Shown in pieces: positions 1-9,624 of a stretch of DNA of 64,000 nt; position 1 is the first letter of the stretch; each line of letters begins with the position of its first letter. Under the pieces are notes generated by a model. The model was not told the origin of the DNA, did no database searches, and saw only the letters and a list, made by a program, of their open reading frames with translations. Both the position numbers and the translations under genes were made by a program. The stretch comes from Granulibacter bethesdensis (GTDB taxonomy: Bacteria > Pseudomonadota > Alphaproteobacteria > Acetobacterales > Acetobacteraceae): assembly GCF_001889545.1 (NCBI RefSeq), contig NZ_CP018194.1, positions 248,001 to 312,000 of the forward strand, in the 5' to 3' direction.

Positions 1-680
1 CGGCTCTGGTGCTGCGTCGGTTGCTGCGTGCTACTGGCTGCCGTCGTGTTGTATTCTCGGCCAATGGTCTGCGCGAGGGCTGGTATATGCGCACGATCCC
101 GCCAGAGATTGCCGCGCGTGACCCATTGCGCGCGGCGGCCGAGGAAGATGCGCGCCTGTATAGCCGTGATCCTGCTCTGCCTGGCCGTCTTTGTGCCTGG
201 ACGGATGGATTATTTCCCGATGAGACCGAGGAACAGAGGCGGCTGCGCGAAGCCTGCTGTCTGATGTCCGATATCGGGCATCATGATCACCCGGAATTCA
301 GGGCCGAGCAGGCGTTTCATTATCTGCTGCGTCAGCCGGGCAGCGGTCTGGATCACCATGGCCGGGCTTTTCTGGGTTTGACGATTGCCATGCGGTATGA
401 GGCCGATCCGGCTTCTCCCTGGCTGCTGCCGGCGCGTTTGCTGCTGGATAGTGCTGCCGCGCTGCGGGCTGAGATTCTGGGGAACGCCCTTCGGCTGGCC
501 TATACATTGTCCGGTGGCACTCCGGCCCTGCTGGCGCTGGCAGGTCTGGACGTCCGGAATGGAGCACTGGAACTGCGGCTGCATCGCGGTGGGGGTGTTT
601 TTGCCGGTGAAAGCGTGGTGCGCAGGCTGGAGCAACTGGCCCAGATCATGGGCCTGAACCCTCTGATTGCAGAGGGATAA
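1..680 (+). CDS. Ppx/GppA-family phosphatase, C-terminal part (partial)
   Basis: The reading frame is open to the left edge (frame of position 3), so this is the 3' end of a gene that starts outside the window; about 225 residues are visible. The motif VVFSANGLREGWY near its beginning is the conserved 'S-x-x-G-(L/V)-R-E-G' segment that closes the second actin-like ATPase domain of exopolyphosphatase/guanosine pentaphosphate phosphatase proteins. It is followed by the helical HD-like C-terminal extension seen in alphaproteobacterial Ppx (histidines in a GHHDHPEF stretch). These enzymes hydrolyse terminal phosphates of polyphosphate and/or pppGpp in the cytosol. The gene converges with rnd, with 17 bases between the two stop codons. 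Ppx and GppA cannot be told apart from this fragment. Confidence 0.8.
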   Translation, partial: ALVLRRLLRATGCRRVVFSANGLREGWYMRTIPPEIAARDPLRAAAEEDARLYSRDPALPGRLCAWTDGLFPDETEEQRRLREACCLMSDIGHHDHPEFRAEQAFHYLLRQPGSGLDHHGRAFLGLTIAMRYEADPASPWLLPARLLLDSAAALRAEILGNALRLAYTLSGGTPALLALAGLDVRNGALELRLHRGGGVFAGESVVRRLEQLAQIMGLNPLIAEG

Positions 681-697
681 GTGATCGGGGTGCCTGA

Positions 698-1888
698 TCA
701 GGCCGTTGTGGTGATCAGTTTGATCTGCTTCCCGTCCACACCAAGACAGATCTTGCCGTTTTTCAGGGCAAGAGCATCCTGACCGAATACATCCCGCCTC
801 CATCCGGTCAGAGCGGGCACATCCGGTTCCGCCTCGGTTGCCAGCCGGTCCAGATCCTCAGAGGAAGCCAGCAGCTTCGGAGCGACGTTATGCTGCTCGC
901 TTTTGGCCGCAAGCAGCACTTTCAGCAATGAGACGAGCGCGGGAGAAGGGCGCGACCCATTCTCCCGGCCGCGTGGAATCGCGGGAAGATCAGACTCCGG
1001 CAGGGCCCTGGCCTCGGCAATGGCCGCCAGCAGGGTGGCGCCTGACCGGCCTTCCGCAAAGCCACGCCCGACTCCACGGGCCTGTGCCAGAGACTCTGCA
1101 TCGGCAGGAGAGGTCGCGGCGATTTCCAGCAGGCTTTCATCCTTGATCAGGCGCTGACGCGGAATGTTCAGGCGCTGGGCCTCAATCTCGCGCCAGGCGC
1201 ATATGGCGCGCAGCAACCCCAGATAGCGGCGGTTATTGGTGCGGGGCCGCAGCCTTTCCCACATCGTGACCGGATCAGTGCGATAGGTTGCAGGATCGGT
1301 CAGCACCGCCATTTCCTCGGATACCCAGGCAAGGCGGCCTTCTTTTTCCAGCCGGTCGCGAAGGGTCTCGTACACGCCACGCAGATAGGTGACGTCGGCG
1401 GCAGCATAGTCGATCTGGGCCTGAGACAGGGGACGGCGGGACCAGTCGCTGAACCGGTGCGCCTTGTCGATATGACCGCCGGTCAGTGATGAGACGAGCG
1501 TGTCATAGCCGACCTGATCACCAAACCCGGCGACCATGGCGGCGACCTGCGTATCGAACATGGGTTGCGGGATGGAGCCGAAGCGCAGCAGGAAAATTTC
1601 GATATCCTGCCGGCAGGCATGAAAAACTTTGATCACCGCCGGATCAGCCAGCAATTCTCCCAGAGGGGCGAGGTCCAGTTCCGGCGCCAGCGTATCGATC
1701 ACGGCAACGGAATCCACGCCGCCAAGCTGGACGACGCAAAGTTCCGGCCAGTATGTGCGTTCCCGCATGAACTCGGTATCAATCGTGACGTACTGCTCTC
1801 TGCGCAGGGTTGTGCATAGCGCTGCGAGGTCTTCGCTTTTTGTGATCAGGGTGGGGCCTGGAAATCTGGAGCGGGGCTGGCGGGACAT
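698..1888 (-). CDS. rnd: Ribonuclease D
   Basis: This is a 3'-5' exoribonuclease of the DEDD superfamily, expected to trim tRNA 3' ends in the cytosol. The exonuclease domain occupies about the first 200 residues. Visible are the Exo I motif (D and E in IDTEFMRE, about residue 34), the Exo II Asp in the HACRQDIEIF segment, and Exo III with YAAADVTYL (about residue 161) supplying Tyr and Asp. A C-terminal HRDC-like helical domain follows, giving 396 residues, normal for alphaproteobacterial RNase D. A longer frame begins at 1990, but the added residues are Arg/His-rich, unlike the family and overlap the start of the next gene, so the ATG at 1888 is chosen. The CorA-type gene is divergent, starting near 1989. 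Confidence 0.93.
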   Translation of the reverse strand: MSRQPRSRFPGPTLITKSEDLAALCTTLRREQYVTIDTEFMRERTYWPELCVVQLGGVDSVAVIDTLAPELDLAPLGELLADPAVIKVFHACRQDIEIFLLRFGSIPQPMFDTQVAAMVAGFGDQVGYDTLVSSLTGGHIDKAHRFSDWSRRPLSQAQIDYAAADVTYLRGVYETLRDRLEKEGRLAWVSEEMAVLTDPATYRTDPVTMWERLRPRTNNRRYLGLLRAICAWREIEAQRLNIPRQRLIKDESLLEIAATSPADAESLAQARGVGRGFAEGRSGATLLAAIAEARALPESDLPAIPRGRENGSRPSPALVSLLKVLLAAKSEQHNVAPKLLASSEDLDRLATEAEPDVPALTGWRRDVFGQDALALKNGKICLGVDGKQIKLITTTA

Positions 1889-1988
1889 AGGGCTGCTTTT
1901 ATACCCGTGTGTGCGGGGGCGGAAGGACCAATGGCGTGGTTGATGCTCCGAAATGCGATGGAACAGAAGGGTTTGAGGGTATGCTGCC

Positions 1989-2963
1989 ATGTTGAGGATA
2001 TTCCCGGCGGCTCAAGCAGGCCAGTCGGGACAAATTGCTCCTGACTGTCTGTCGCAGGCTAGCTGGATCGATCTGCATAATCCGACGGAAGAGGAAATCC
2101 GTCTGGTGTCTCAGGAAACCGGTCAGGCCATTCCCTCACGTCAGGCGCTGGAAGAGATCGAAAACTCGAGTCGCCTGCGCCTTGATGAAGAAACCCTGTA
2201 TCTCAGCATGCCGCTGGTCAGTCGCTCCAGCGAAGAACCGGTGGTCGGTCCGCTCGGGCTGGTGGTGAACCGGGAACGTCTGATCACGGTCCGGTTTCAG
2301 GACGCACAGGTTTTTGATCGTCTGCATGAGGCATTGGCGCCCCGGCAGGTCAGAAGCGGCTCCGGTTTCCGGCTGATGGTTTCACTGATTGAGGCCATCG
2401 TTGACCGGCTGGCCGATGTACTGGAGATGACGGCGACCGATATTGATCATGTCTCGGGCACGATTTTCAGGGAAAGCCGTCAGACGTCCCGCAGACCGGC
2501 CCGTGCTGATCGTATGTTGCAGGCATCCCTGCGCCGGATCGGCCAACTGGGTGACAGGCTGGGCAAGATTCGTGACACCTTGCTGGGGGTCGGGCGGATC
2601 GTACCCTATGTGATCACGAACGCGCAGGACTGGTTGTCGGATGCGCTCACGGCGCGGCTGGAATCGTTGAAGGCCGATATTGCCTCTCTGAATGACTATG
2701 AGAATCATCTGAACATGAAGCTCAATTTTCTGCTCGATGCGACGCTCGGGTTCATCAATATCGAGCAGAGCGTGATCGTGAAGGTGCTGACCATCGTGTC
2801 TGTTGCGGGCATCCCTCCGGTACTGATTGCGGGCATTTATGGGATGAATTTCAAGCTGATGCCGGAGCTGGACTGGCATTACGGCTATCCGATGAGTCTC
2901 GGGCTGATGGTGCTGAGTGTCCTGCTGACGCTGGCGTGGTTTCGAATACGGGGATGGTTCTGA
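1989..2963 (+). CDS. corA: CorA-family magnesium/divalent cation transporter
   Basis: A 324-residue protein with a large soluble N-terminal domain rich in acidic residues, a long coiled helix (about residues 150-270), and two C-terminal transmembrane helices. The signature YGMNF (G-M-N around residue 285) ends TM1 and forms the selectivity loop of CorA channels; TM2 follows and the chain ends in a short basic tail. CorA pentamers import Mg2+ (sometimes Co2+/Ni2+) across the inner membrane, gated by cytosolic Mg2+. The assignment to the superfamily is firm; preference for Mg2+ rather than Zn2+ (ZntB) is inferred. The gene is divergent from rnd and 142 bases upstream of aspS. Confidence 0.9.
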   Translation: MLRIFPAAQAGQSGQIAPDCLSQASWIDLHNPTEEEIRLVSQETGQAIPSRQALEEIENSSRLRLDEETLYLSMPLVSRSSEEPVVGPLGLVVNRERLITVRFQDAQVFDRLHEALAPRQVRSGSGFRLMVSLIEAIVDRLADVLEMTATDIDHVSGTIFRESRQTSRRPARADRMLQASLRRIGQLGDRLGKIRDTLLGVGRIVPYVITNAQDWLSDALTARLESLKADIASLNDYENHLNMKLNFLLDATLGFINIEQSVIVKVLTIVSVAGIPPVLIAGIYGMNFKLMPELDWHYGYPMSLGLMVLSVLLTLAWFRIRGWF

Positions 2964-3105
2964 TGCGGTTTTTCGGGGCATTATGGGCTTTGCCTGATGG
3001 CGGCCATCGGCTACTCAGTCGCGCCCCGGCTTTTTCGGGGGTGCCTGATAAAGATGTGTCGCTTCTGCCTGTCCGGCGGAGGTAGACGCCGCGAGGATTG
3101 ACCCG

Positions 3106-4893
3106 ATGCACGCCTATCGCAGCCATGATTGTGGTGCCCTGCGCGCCGCCGATACCGGAACGGAAGCCCGTCTGTCCGGCTGGATTCACAGCAAGCGCGA
3201 TCATGGCGGCCTGCTGTTTATTGATCTGCGTGATCATTATGGTCTGACCCAGTGCGTTTTCGCCTCCGGTACCGATGTATTTGCGGCGGTCGAAAAGCTG
3301 CGCCCCGAAAGCGTGATCACCGTGACCGGGCAGGTTGTTGCACGTGAAACAGGGACGGTGAATCCGAAACTGCCGACCGGGCAAATTGAACTCCGTGTGA
3401 CTGCGCTGGACGTTCAATCCTCGGCCGAGGTGCTGCCTTTGCAGGTGGCGGGCACTGAATCCTATCCCGATGAGCTGCGGCTGAAATACCGCTATATCGA
3501 CCTGCGGCGGGAGCGTGTGCACCGGAACATGATGCTGCGTGCCCAGGTCATTGCCAGCCTGCGTCGCCGTATGATCGAGCAGGGCTTTACCGAATTTCAG
3601 ACTCCGATCCTGACGGCATCCTCCCCTGAAGGTGCGCGCGACTTTCTGGTGCCGGCTCGTCTGCATCCGGGCAAGTTCTATGCGCTGCCGCAGGCGCCGC
3701 AGCAGTTCAAGCAGTTGGCGATGGTGGCGGGCTTTGATCGTTACTTCCAGATCGCCCCGTGTTTCCGTGATGAGGCCAGTCGTGCTGACCGTTCTCCCGG
3801 CGAATTCTATCAGCTCGATTTCGAGATGAGCTTCGCTACGCAGGAAGACGTGTTCGCTGCACTGGAACCGGTGATGGCGCAGGTGTTCGAGGAGTTCTCC
3901 AACGGTCGGGCGGTGACCAAGCCGCCTTTTCCGCGGATTCCCTATGAAACCGCGATGCTGGAATACGGCTCCGACAAGCCGGATCTGCGTAATCCATTGC
4001 GGATCACCGATGTGACGGCCCAGTTCGACGGCTCCGGTTTCGGGTTGTTTGCCAAGATCGCGGCTTCGGGCGGGATCGTCCGTGCTATTCCGGCACCGGG
4101 TGCTGCCGGAAACCCGCGCAGCTTCTTCGATAAGCTGAACGACTGGGCGCGGGCGGAAGGGGCCGGTGGCCTCGGCTACATCATTTTTGATGCGGAAGGC
4201 CCGAAAGGCCCCATTGCCCGCAATCTGGAGCCGGAGCGCGCGGAAGCCATCCGTGAGGCGTGCGGCTTAAAGGCAGGCGATGCGGTATTCTTTGCCGCAG
4301 GACAGAAGCTGGAAGCAGCCAAATTCGCAGGTGCCGTCCGGACTCGGTTGGGGCAGGAGTTGAATCTGATCGCACAGAACGAGTTCCGCTTCTGCTGGAT
4401 CATCGATTTCCCGATGTATGAGCTGAACGAGGAAACCGGCCAGATCGATTTCAGCCATAACCCGTTCAGCATGCCCCAGGGTGGGCTGGATGCGCTCAAC
4501 AATCAGGATCCGCTGACGATCAAGGCGTATCAGTACGATATCGTGTGCAACGGGATTGAGCTTTCATCGGGCGCTATTCGTAACCATCGTCCTGATCTGA
4601 TGATCCGTGCGTTCGAGATCGCAGGCTATCCGGCCAGCGAGGTCGAAGCACGGTTCGGCGGCATGCTGAATGCGTTCCGCTACGGCGCCCCCCCGCATGG
4701 TGGGGCCGCGCCGGGAATTGATCGTATGGTGATGCTGCTGGCGGATGAGCCGAATATCCGCGAGGTGATCCTGTTCCCGCTCAATCAGCAGGGCGAGGAT
4801 CTGATGATGGGGGCCCCGGCCGAGGTCGAGCCTGCCCGGTTGAAAGAACTGTCACTGCGGATCGAGAAGCCGCCTGTGGTTAAAAAGGGGTAA
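3106..4893 (+). CDS. aspS: Aspartyl-tRNA synthetase
   Basis: A class II aminoacyl-tRNA synthetase of 595 residues, normal length for the bacterial type. It has an N-terminal OB-fold anticodon-binding domain ([11 protein letters not shown] and FIDLRDHYG motifs), motif 2 around FRDE (about residue 221) with the [12 protein letters not shown] aspartate-binding region, the GAD insertion domain in the middle, and motif 3 GAAPGIDR near residue 534. It charges tRNA-Asp and, in alphaproteobacteria that use GatCAB, often tRNA-Asn as well (non-discriminating enzyme, an inference here). The ATG at 3106 gives the expected N-terminus ([10 protein letters not shown]). The gene stands alone after a 142-base gap. 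Confidence 0.97.
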   Translation: MHAYRSHDCGALRAADTGTEARLSGWIHSKRDHGGLLFIDLRDHYGLTQCVFASGTDVFAAVEKLRPESVITVTGQVVARETGTVNPKLPTGQIELRVTALDVQSSAEVLPLQVAGTESYPDELRLKYRYIDLRRERVHRNMMLRAQVIASLRRRMIEQGFTEFQTPILTASSPEGARDFLVPARLHPGKFYALPQAPQQFKQLAMVAGFDRYFQIAPCFRDEASRADRSPGEFYQLDFEMSFATQEDVFAALEPVMAQVFEEFSNGRAVTKPPFPRIPYETAMLEYGSDKPDLRNPLRITDVTAQFDGSGFGLFAKIAASGGIVRAIPAPGAAGNPRSFFDKLNDWARAEGAGGLGYIIFDAEGPKGPIARNLEPERAEAIREACGLKAGDAVFFAAGQKLEAAKFAGAVRTRLGQELNLIAQNEFRFCWIIDFPMYELNEETGQIDFSHNPFSMPQGGLDALNNQDPLTIKAYQYDIVCNGIELSSGAIRNHRPDLMIRAFEIAGYPASEVEARFGGMLNAFRYGAPPHGGAAPGIDRMVMLLADEPNIREVILFPLNQQGEDLMMGAPAEVEPARLKELSLRIEKPPVVKKG

Positions 4894-4978
4894 TATTGGT
4901 CCCCTTCTCCTGCCTGAGCAGTATTTTCCGCTCTGGCGGGGGTTGGCGATCGTGGCAGGAGGCTCTTATCCTCCCCAC

Positions 4979-5980
4979 ATGGCACGTATCCGCGATTTTC
5001 TCCTTCTGTCCCGTATCCATGCAGCGCAGGAGGGCGCGCCTGTCCTGAAGGCCCAGCCGGTCAATGGGTTTTCCATGGCGCTGGTCGGGCTGATACTGGG
5101 GGGCGGGATCAGTCTGGCAGCCATCCAGCCAGCTTTTGCGGCTTCAGCCGGAGGGGGGGAAGAAAAGTCTTCTTCCCATAGTATCGTGCAGACTGCGCAA
5201 GCGGCTTCTGCCATCACGCCCACGGAGCATCCTACTCAGGCCCAGATTTTTAAGATCGCCTCCGGGATGGCGGCGCATCGCATCCATTATGATCTGACGC
5301 TGGATGGCACCCCGACAGGGGATGTGATTGGCGCTCGCGGCGGCATGGATTACGAGGTCATTGATGCCTGTGACGGCTGGGCCACACGGCAGCGTCTGGA
5401 GATGACCATTTCCAATCGGGATGGTCAGGATATCCAGATGGTTTCGGATTACACCACCTGGGAATCCAAAGACGGCACCCACATGCGTTTTCACATGCGG
5501 CAGACTACGGATACCGCCGTATCGCAGGAAACGGCAGGTGAAGCCTCTATGAACGGTTTCGGTCAGAGCGGGACGATCCGTTACGATCTGCCGCGTCCGA
5601 TGACCAAGCCAATTCGGGCCGGTACGTTCTTCCCGATGATGCATACCGCGGCACTGTTGGCCGCGGCGGAGAACGGGATCAAATTTTCTGCCCTGCCCCT
5701 GTTTGATGGAACATCGGCAGATGGAGTGCAGGATACATTTGTCGTAGCGCTCGATTGGAAAAAATCGGTTCCGGTCGAGATCAACCTGCTGAAGGACATG
5801 CCGAGCGCCAAAGTGCTGGTGTCCTTCTTCGACACCGACAAGGCGAGGATCGAGCCTGCTTATCAGGCCGGTATGCGATACTGGCTGAATGGCGTGGCGG
5901 ATGACCTCACCATGAATTTCGGTGATTTCAAACTGAAAGGCAGCATCGCATCCTTCAAGTCACTACCGCATAAATGCTGA
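4979..5980 (+). CDS. eipB: EipB-like periplasmic envelope-integrity protein (DUF1849)
   Basis: An exported protein of about 333 residues. A hydrophobic segment starting at the internal Met (5075) and ending in PAFAAS looks like a signal peptide with a signal peptidase I site. The mature part carries DUF1849 hallmarks: YDLTLDGT, a MDYEVIDACDGW segment, TTWESKDGTHMRF, and a Cys as the last residue (LPHKC). In Brucella EipB these two cysteines form a disulfide that closes a spiral beta-barrel, and the protein supports cell-envelope integrity; here both cysteines are kept. Start choice is uncertain: TTG 4943, ATG 4979 and ATG 5075 are in frame. A GGAGG at 4958-4962 is paired with CCTCC at 4970-4974 in a small hairpin ahead of the 4979 ATG. 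Confidence 0.78.
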   Translation: MARIRDFLLLSRIHAAQEGAPVLKAQPVNGFSMALVGLILGGGISLAAIQPAFAASAGGGEEKSSSHSIVQTAQAASAITPTEHPTQAQIFKIASGMAAHRIHYDLTLDGTPTGDVIGARGGMDYEVIDACDGWATRQRLEMTISNRDGQDIQMVSDYTTWESKDGTHMRFHMRQTTDTAVSQETAGEASMNGFGQSGTIRYDLPRPMTKPIRAGTFFPMMHTAALLAAAENGIKFSALPLFDGTSADGVQDTFVVALDWKKSVPVEINLLKDMPSAKVLVSFFDTDKARIEPAYQAGMRYWLNGVADDLTMNFGDFKLKGSIASFKSLPHKC

Positions 5981-5992
5981 TCTGGTCGCCGC

Positions 5993-7408
5993 TTATGGCG
6001 GTGGTGCGGCAGTGACGGTCAGCTTCTGTTTGTGAAAGAACTGCATAATCCCGGTCGGAATCCAGTTCTGTGTTTGTCCCAGGATGTAATTGCCTGCTGG
6101 CAGATAGCCATTATGGACGATCATGCCATCCGGCTGCTGATAAAAAGTCATTGCTTCAGCGTGGGCTGTGCCGGACACCCATGTCGCTGCTTTCGCCGCA
6201 GTGACCTGATCAATGAGCGCATGATCATGCTGGAGCGCTGGCAGGCGAACAGGCAGCGCGATCAGAAGCGCCACGGCGAATGGCAACGCTGACACGGCCC
6301 GCAGATATCGTGTGTCGATCAGGGACCAGCGGGCTGATGCAAATCCAAGGGCCATAACCGCCAGCAGGATATAGCTTTCACGGATCGTGGCGTGCCGGGC
6401 GCAGCAGACATAATCAAATTGATAATAGGCTGCGAGGATGGAGATATAAGCGGCTGAGAGCAGGGCGAGAGCAAAGCCTGTCAGAAGCCCCGCTCGAATC
6501 CGGGCTCCATCGCGGCGCATGCTGCTCCAGCACCAGCGTGCTCCCAGAAAAAACAGCAGATGAATCCAGCCGAGCGGCATTTGGCTCTGTGTTGAAAAGC
6601 CAAGCTCCTCCATCAGAACGCCTGTCGCCGCCTGTGCGCTGGGAAGAACATGGTGAATATAGTGCCCTGTCTGGATGGGAAGTTCGGGGGTACCAACCCT
6701 CCCCAGCAACAGCAGAAACAAAATCAGTCCTGATCCCAGCAGAGGCAGACTCCAGCGAAAAAATACAGGCGGCTGCGGTTGCTCGGAAAAGGCGAACGGA
6801 GCATTCATGATGGTGAAGAGGAAGACGAAAAACGCGCCGGTTTCACTACTCCATGCGGCAATGATCAGCAGCACGATGGATCGGGTGGAGGTAATGGGTG
6901 TGTTGCTGGCGATCTCCCAGAACAGCAAGGTGATGGCTGCCAGTGTCGTGACATAAGCAACGGCTGATTGAGGCCAGAAAAACACCTCGGTCGGATCGGT
7001 ATCGAGCAGATAGAAGGCGGGCAGCGCCAGACAGAGACAAAGCTGGAGCAGTTTTTTGTTGCTGCTGCGCCTCAGGATGGCCAGCCCGCTGATGATCAGA
7101 ACCGCCCATAAGCTTCCGATGATCGCGGTGATCATGGGGCGATGTAAAGCGGTTGATGCAAGATAGTACAGCCAGAGAATGAACTCGGAGACCGGCCTGG
7201 GACTCCAGTGGAAAAAACGATCCAGAAGAAACGGCAGGCCGGTATCCCGATTATGGGCAAATGTAATGAACTCGTCAGCCTGCCATCGGCTGAGCGGGAT
7301 CAGGCGGGCATAAATGGCAATGGAGACAGTCAAAAAAAGCGATATCACCGCTGCAATTGATAGTTCCAGAAAATCAGTAAGAGATTTTTTGGTGATGTGT
7401 GCCTTCAT
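5993..7408 (-). CDS. Polytopic membrane protein, possible GT-C-like glycosyltransferase
   Basis: A 471-residue protein with roughly ten hydrophobic helices. After the first helix it has a short loop with RWQADEF (D45, E46); acidic pairs in this first periplasmic loop are typical of GT-C glycosyltransferases that use polyprenyl-phosphate sugars. I do not recognise the family with confidence, so this role is a suggestion from topology only. The C-terminus is a small soluble tail with hydrophobic/aromatic residues. It lies downstream of the DUF6311 gene on the same strand, separated by 128 AT-rich bases that hold a perfect 16-bp inverted repeat. It is convergent with the EipB-like gene, with 12 bases between stops. 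Confidence 0.6.
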   Translation of the reverse strand: MKAHITKKSLTDFLELSIAAVISLFLTVSIAIYARLIPLSRWQADEFITFAHNRDTGLPFLLDRFFHWSPRPVSEFILWLYYLASTALHRPMITAIIGSLWAVLIISGLAILRRSSNKKLLQLCLCLALPAFYLLDTDPTEVFFWPQSAVAYVTTLAAITLLFWEIASNTPITSTRSIVLLIIAAWSSETGAFFVFLFTIMNAPFAFSEQPQPPVFFRWSLPLLGSGLILFLLLLGRVGTPELPIQTGHYIHHVLPSAQAATGVLMEELGFSTQSQMPLGWIHLLFFLGARWCWSSMRRDGARIRAGLLTGFALALLSAAYISILAAYYQFDYVCCARHATIRESYILLAVMALGFASARWSLIDTRYLRAVSALPFAVALLIALPVRLPALQHDHALIDQVTAAKAATWVSGTAHAEAMTFYQQPDGMIVHNGYLPAGNYILGQTQNWIPTGIMQFFHKQKLTVTAAPPP

Positions 7409-7468
7409 CGTTCTATTATACGGTGAAATTTTTTCGTAATTCCAGCTCTTCCATTCAAGATCAAGAAA

Positions 7469-7506
7469 AATATCCTTATAAGATATTGCAATCTTATAAG
7501 GATATT
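7469..7506. repeat. Perfect 16-bp inverted repeat, 6-base loop
   Basis: Arms 7469-7484 (AATATCCTTATAAGAT) and 7491-7506 are exact reverse complements around the loop ATTGCA. The stem is AT-rich. On the minus strand it is followed by five T residues, so it may terminate the DUF6311 transcript. It also sits 60-100 bases upstream of the start at 7408, so an operator role is possible. Confidence 0.6.
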
Positions 7507-7536
7507 CCTGATATTCTATGAAGAGAAAATTTTTTA

Positions 7537-9624
7537 TTATCGTTCTGAAACCGTCACAGCTTCCAGTCCGAACCCGATCTGACCGTCAAAAGACCATGAT
7601 TGACGTTCCGTGGGCGAGATCGGACGGGCAATCCGGAAGGTCAGGCGGCGCAGGCCAGTCACGGGTGGCAACTCAGCCTGATAGGTTTTGATCTGCATAT
7701 CGGTCAGATCCCATTCCGCGACAGGCACACCGTTTTGTAAAACGGTGACATGCTGGGTGCCTCCGCTGACGGGGGCAAAGCCCTGTGCCTGAACAACCAG
7801 ATGCAGGGCGCCGTTGCCGATGGCAGGAAGAAGGAGATCGGCTTGCGGGCCGACGCTCCATGTTCCCCACCCTGCCGGTTCAAGCCAGCCCTGAACCAGC
7901 AGGGTGGATAGCATATGCCCGGCGCTGGCAGGCAGACGCTCCCCACTTATGGCGTGAGGCAATCGGATGGCAGGCAGCCCCTCCAGCCTGGCTGTATCAG
8001 CAGTGCAGACCCCGAGCGCACCCAGCGCCCTGCATTGCTCCGCAGCATGATCGACCAGAAATGCAGAAGCCTGATGATTGGGCAGGAACAACTTGACCTC
8101 ACCCGTTGCTAGCGTGGCTCCTCCGGCGGCGTCCAGTGAACATCCGGCGGCATTGTTGGTGCGGGCCGTATACATCGTGTTCACGGCAATGGGGACTTGG
8201 GCGGCAACCCACAGAACCTGCATCAGATCATTGATGTCGTTGTTCCAGCAACGGGCAGGCATATAGATGTTCAATCTGTTTTGCCCGGCAAGGATCTCCC
8301 GCAGCTTTATGCTGTCGAACGGTGACGCAACCTGCTGATGGGTTTCGGTGCGGACTCCTGCACGCAGTTGCGAGGTATCCAGAAACTGAAGCCCTGCCGC
8401 CAGTATGATCAGAGCCATGCCGATGGTGTGCCGATAGATCCCTTTCCACGCAGCAATCGCCGCGATGCTGACAGGCAGCAGCGTATAGGCCACCGGCCAG
8501 AATAATCGTCCGCTCGCCCTGATTTGTTGCAGGAAGCCGGGTGGCTGAGGAATGATCACCAGCAGACGATAAGGGCCAAGATACCATGTATGAGAGATGG
8601 CCAGCAGGATAAGGCACAGGCAGGCCAGCAGAAGCCCCCCATGCCTGCGCCAGCCGCCATGTACGAAATGATGCCATTCTGTCCGCTTGCTGACAGAAAA
8701 GGCCAGCACGATCAGCAGCAACAGCAATCCCGCTCCCAGATACTGGAAGCCTTCATATTGACCGCCTGTCATATCAATGGCGCCAATCCCGCGATTGGGC
8801 AGAAGGGCGGAAGAGGCTGGATAAAACGGGGCCAGCAGATTCATCGAATAATGGCCATATCCGCCATCTGACTTTGCCCCCCAGAGACTGGCGCCAGAGC
8901 CGGTCAGGACAACAAGAGCACCTGTCAGCACGACAGCGGCTGCGCATTTGCGCCAGCCTTTGTCTCCACGCAGCTTGAGTGTGACAGGAACAGCCAGAAA
9001 CAGGCTGGCCACCATGACCATCAGATAAGGATGGATCAGCAGGCTCAGCACGGTCAGCACACAGCCTGCCAACAGGAGCGACAGGCGCGGCCCGGCACAG
9101 AGCCGGAAATACAGCCCGACCATCAGCAGGATCAGAAAATGCCCGCACAGGGCGGCATGCCCGATGCGGAAGATGAAGGTCGGCATGGAGATGGCCATCA
9201 CCGCAATGGCAAGCGCAGGCAGCAGCCTTTTTTCTCCCAGACCGCGCAGGGCATATATGGCGGCAACCGGTTGCAGCATCCAGCACAGCGTCAGCCAGAT
9301 GGTGACGGTCTCAAATCCTTTCGGCAGCCATGGTTGAAACAGTTTGGCCAGTAAAATGGTCAGAGGAATACTGTCGGTCAGGCTGACCGCCGTATCGGCC
9401 ATTCTGTGAGAGACCAGAGGAGGCCAGTTCCAGGGCTCAGCCAGAAAATACCACTGGCCGACAATGTGCTGGGCCACATCGGCCGAAGTCGGTGCAGCGG
9501 ACTGATAGTGCCCCAGAAAAGCGGAGAGCGGGAACAGGGTGCTGGTCAGCAGGACGCCGATCAGAAGACCCCATAGATAACTGAGACGACCGCTGGCGGC
9601 CGGCTCGGATGAAAAAGGTATCAG
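7537..9624 (-). CDS. DUF6311-type membrane protein
   Basis: A large membrane protein (695 residues from the start chosen here) with about ten transmembrane helices, then a soluble C-terminal beta-rich domain (from about residue 470) containing galactose-binding-like segments. The DVAQHIVGQWYF and EPWNWPP region after the first helix and the LTDSIPL segment match the DUF6311 family as I remember it; such proteins resemble GT-C glycosyltransferases but have no established activity. The first ATG/GTG-type start is GTG 9477, but coding sequence continues 49 codons upstream and supplies the first transmembrane helix. No ATG, GTG or TTG occurs there. CTG at 9624 overlaps the dinB stop as CTGA and follows GGGAG with a 7-base spacing, so it is the likely start. 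Confidence 0.72.
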   Translation of the reverse strand: MIPFSSEPAASGRLSYLWGLLIGVLLTSTLFPLSAFLGHYQSAAPTSADVAQHIVGQWYFLAEPWNWPPLVSHRMADTAVSLTDSIPLTILLAKLFQPWLPKGFETVTIWLTLCWMLQPVAAIYALRGLGEKRLLPALAIAVMAISMPTFIFRIGHAALCGHFLILLMVGLYFRLCAGPRLSLLLAGCVLTVLSLLIHPYLMVMVASLFLAVPVTLKLRGDKGWRKCAAAVVLTGALVVLTGSGASLWGAKSDGGYGHYSMNLLAPFYPASSALLPNRGIGAIDMTGGQYEGFQYLGAGLLLLLIVLAFSVSKRTEWHHFVHGGWRRHGGLLLACLCLILLAISHTWYLGPYRLLVIIPQPPGFLQQIRASGRLFWPVAYTLLPVSIAAIAAWKGIYRHTIGMALIILAAGLQFLDTSQLRAGVRTETHQQVASPFDSIKLREILAGQNRLNIYMPARCWNNDINDLMQVLWVAAQVPIAVNTMYTARTNNAAGCSLDAAGGATLATGEVKLFLPNHQASAFLVDHAAEQCRALGALGVCTADTARLEGLPAIRLPHAISGERLPASAGHMLSTLLVQGWLEPAGWGTWSVGPQADLLLPAIGNGALHLVVQAQGFAPVSGGTQHVTVLQNGVPVAEWDLTDMQIKTYQAELPPVTGLRRLTFRIARPISPTERQSWSFDGQIGFGLEAVTVSER

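Noticed and set aside
698-1990. RNase D starting at 1990
   Set aside because: The extra 34 residues are not family-like and overlap the divergent transporter start; ATG 1888 is better.
3021-3041. GC hairpin with five T in its loop before aspS, considered as a terminator
   Set aside because: The T run lies in the loop and nothing T-rich follows the stem, so it does not fit an intrinsic terminator.
4887-4907. AAGGGG/CCCCTT pairing around the aspS stop codon, considered as a terminator
   Set aside because: Only six pairs, no T run, and it overlaps the stop codon.
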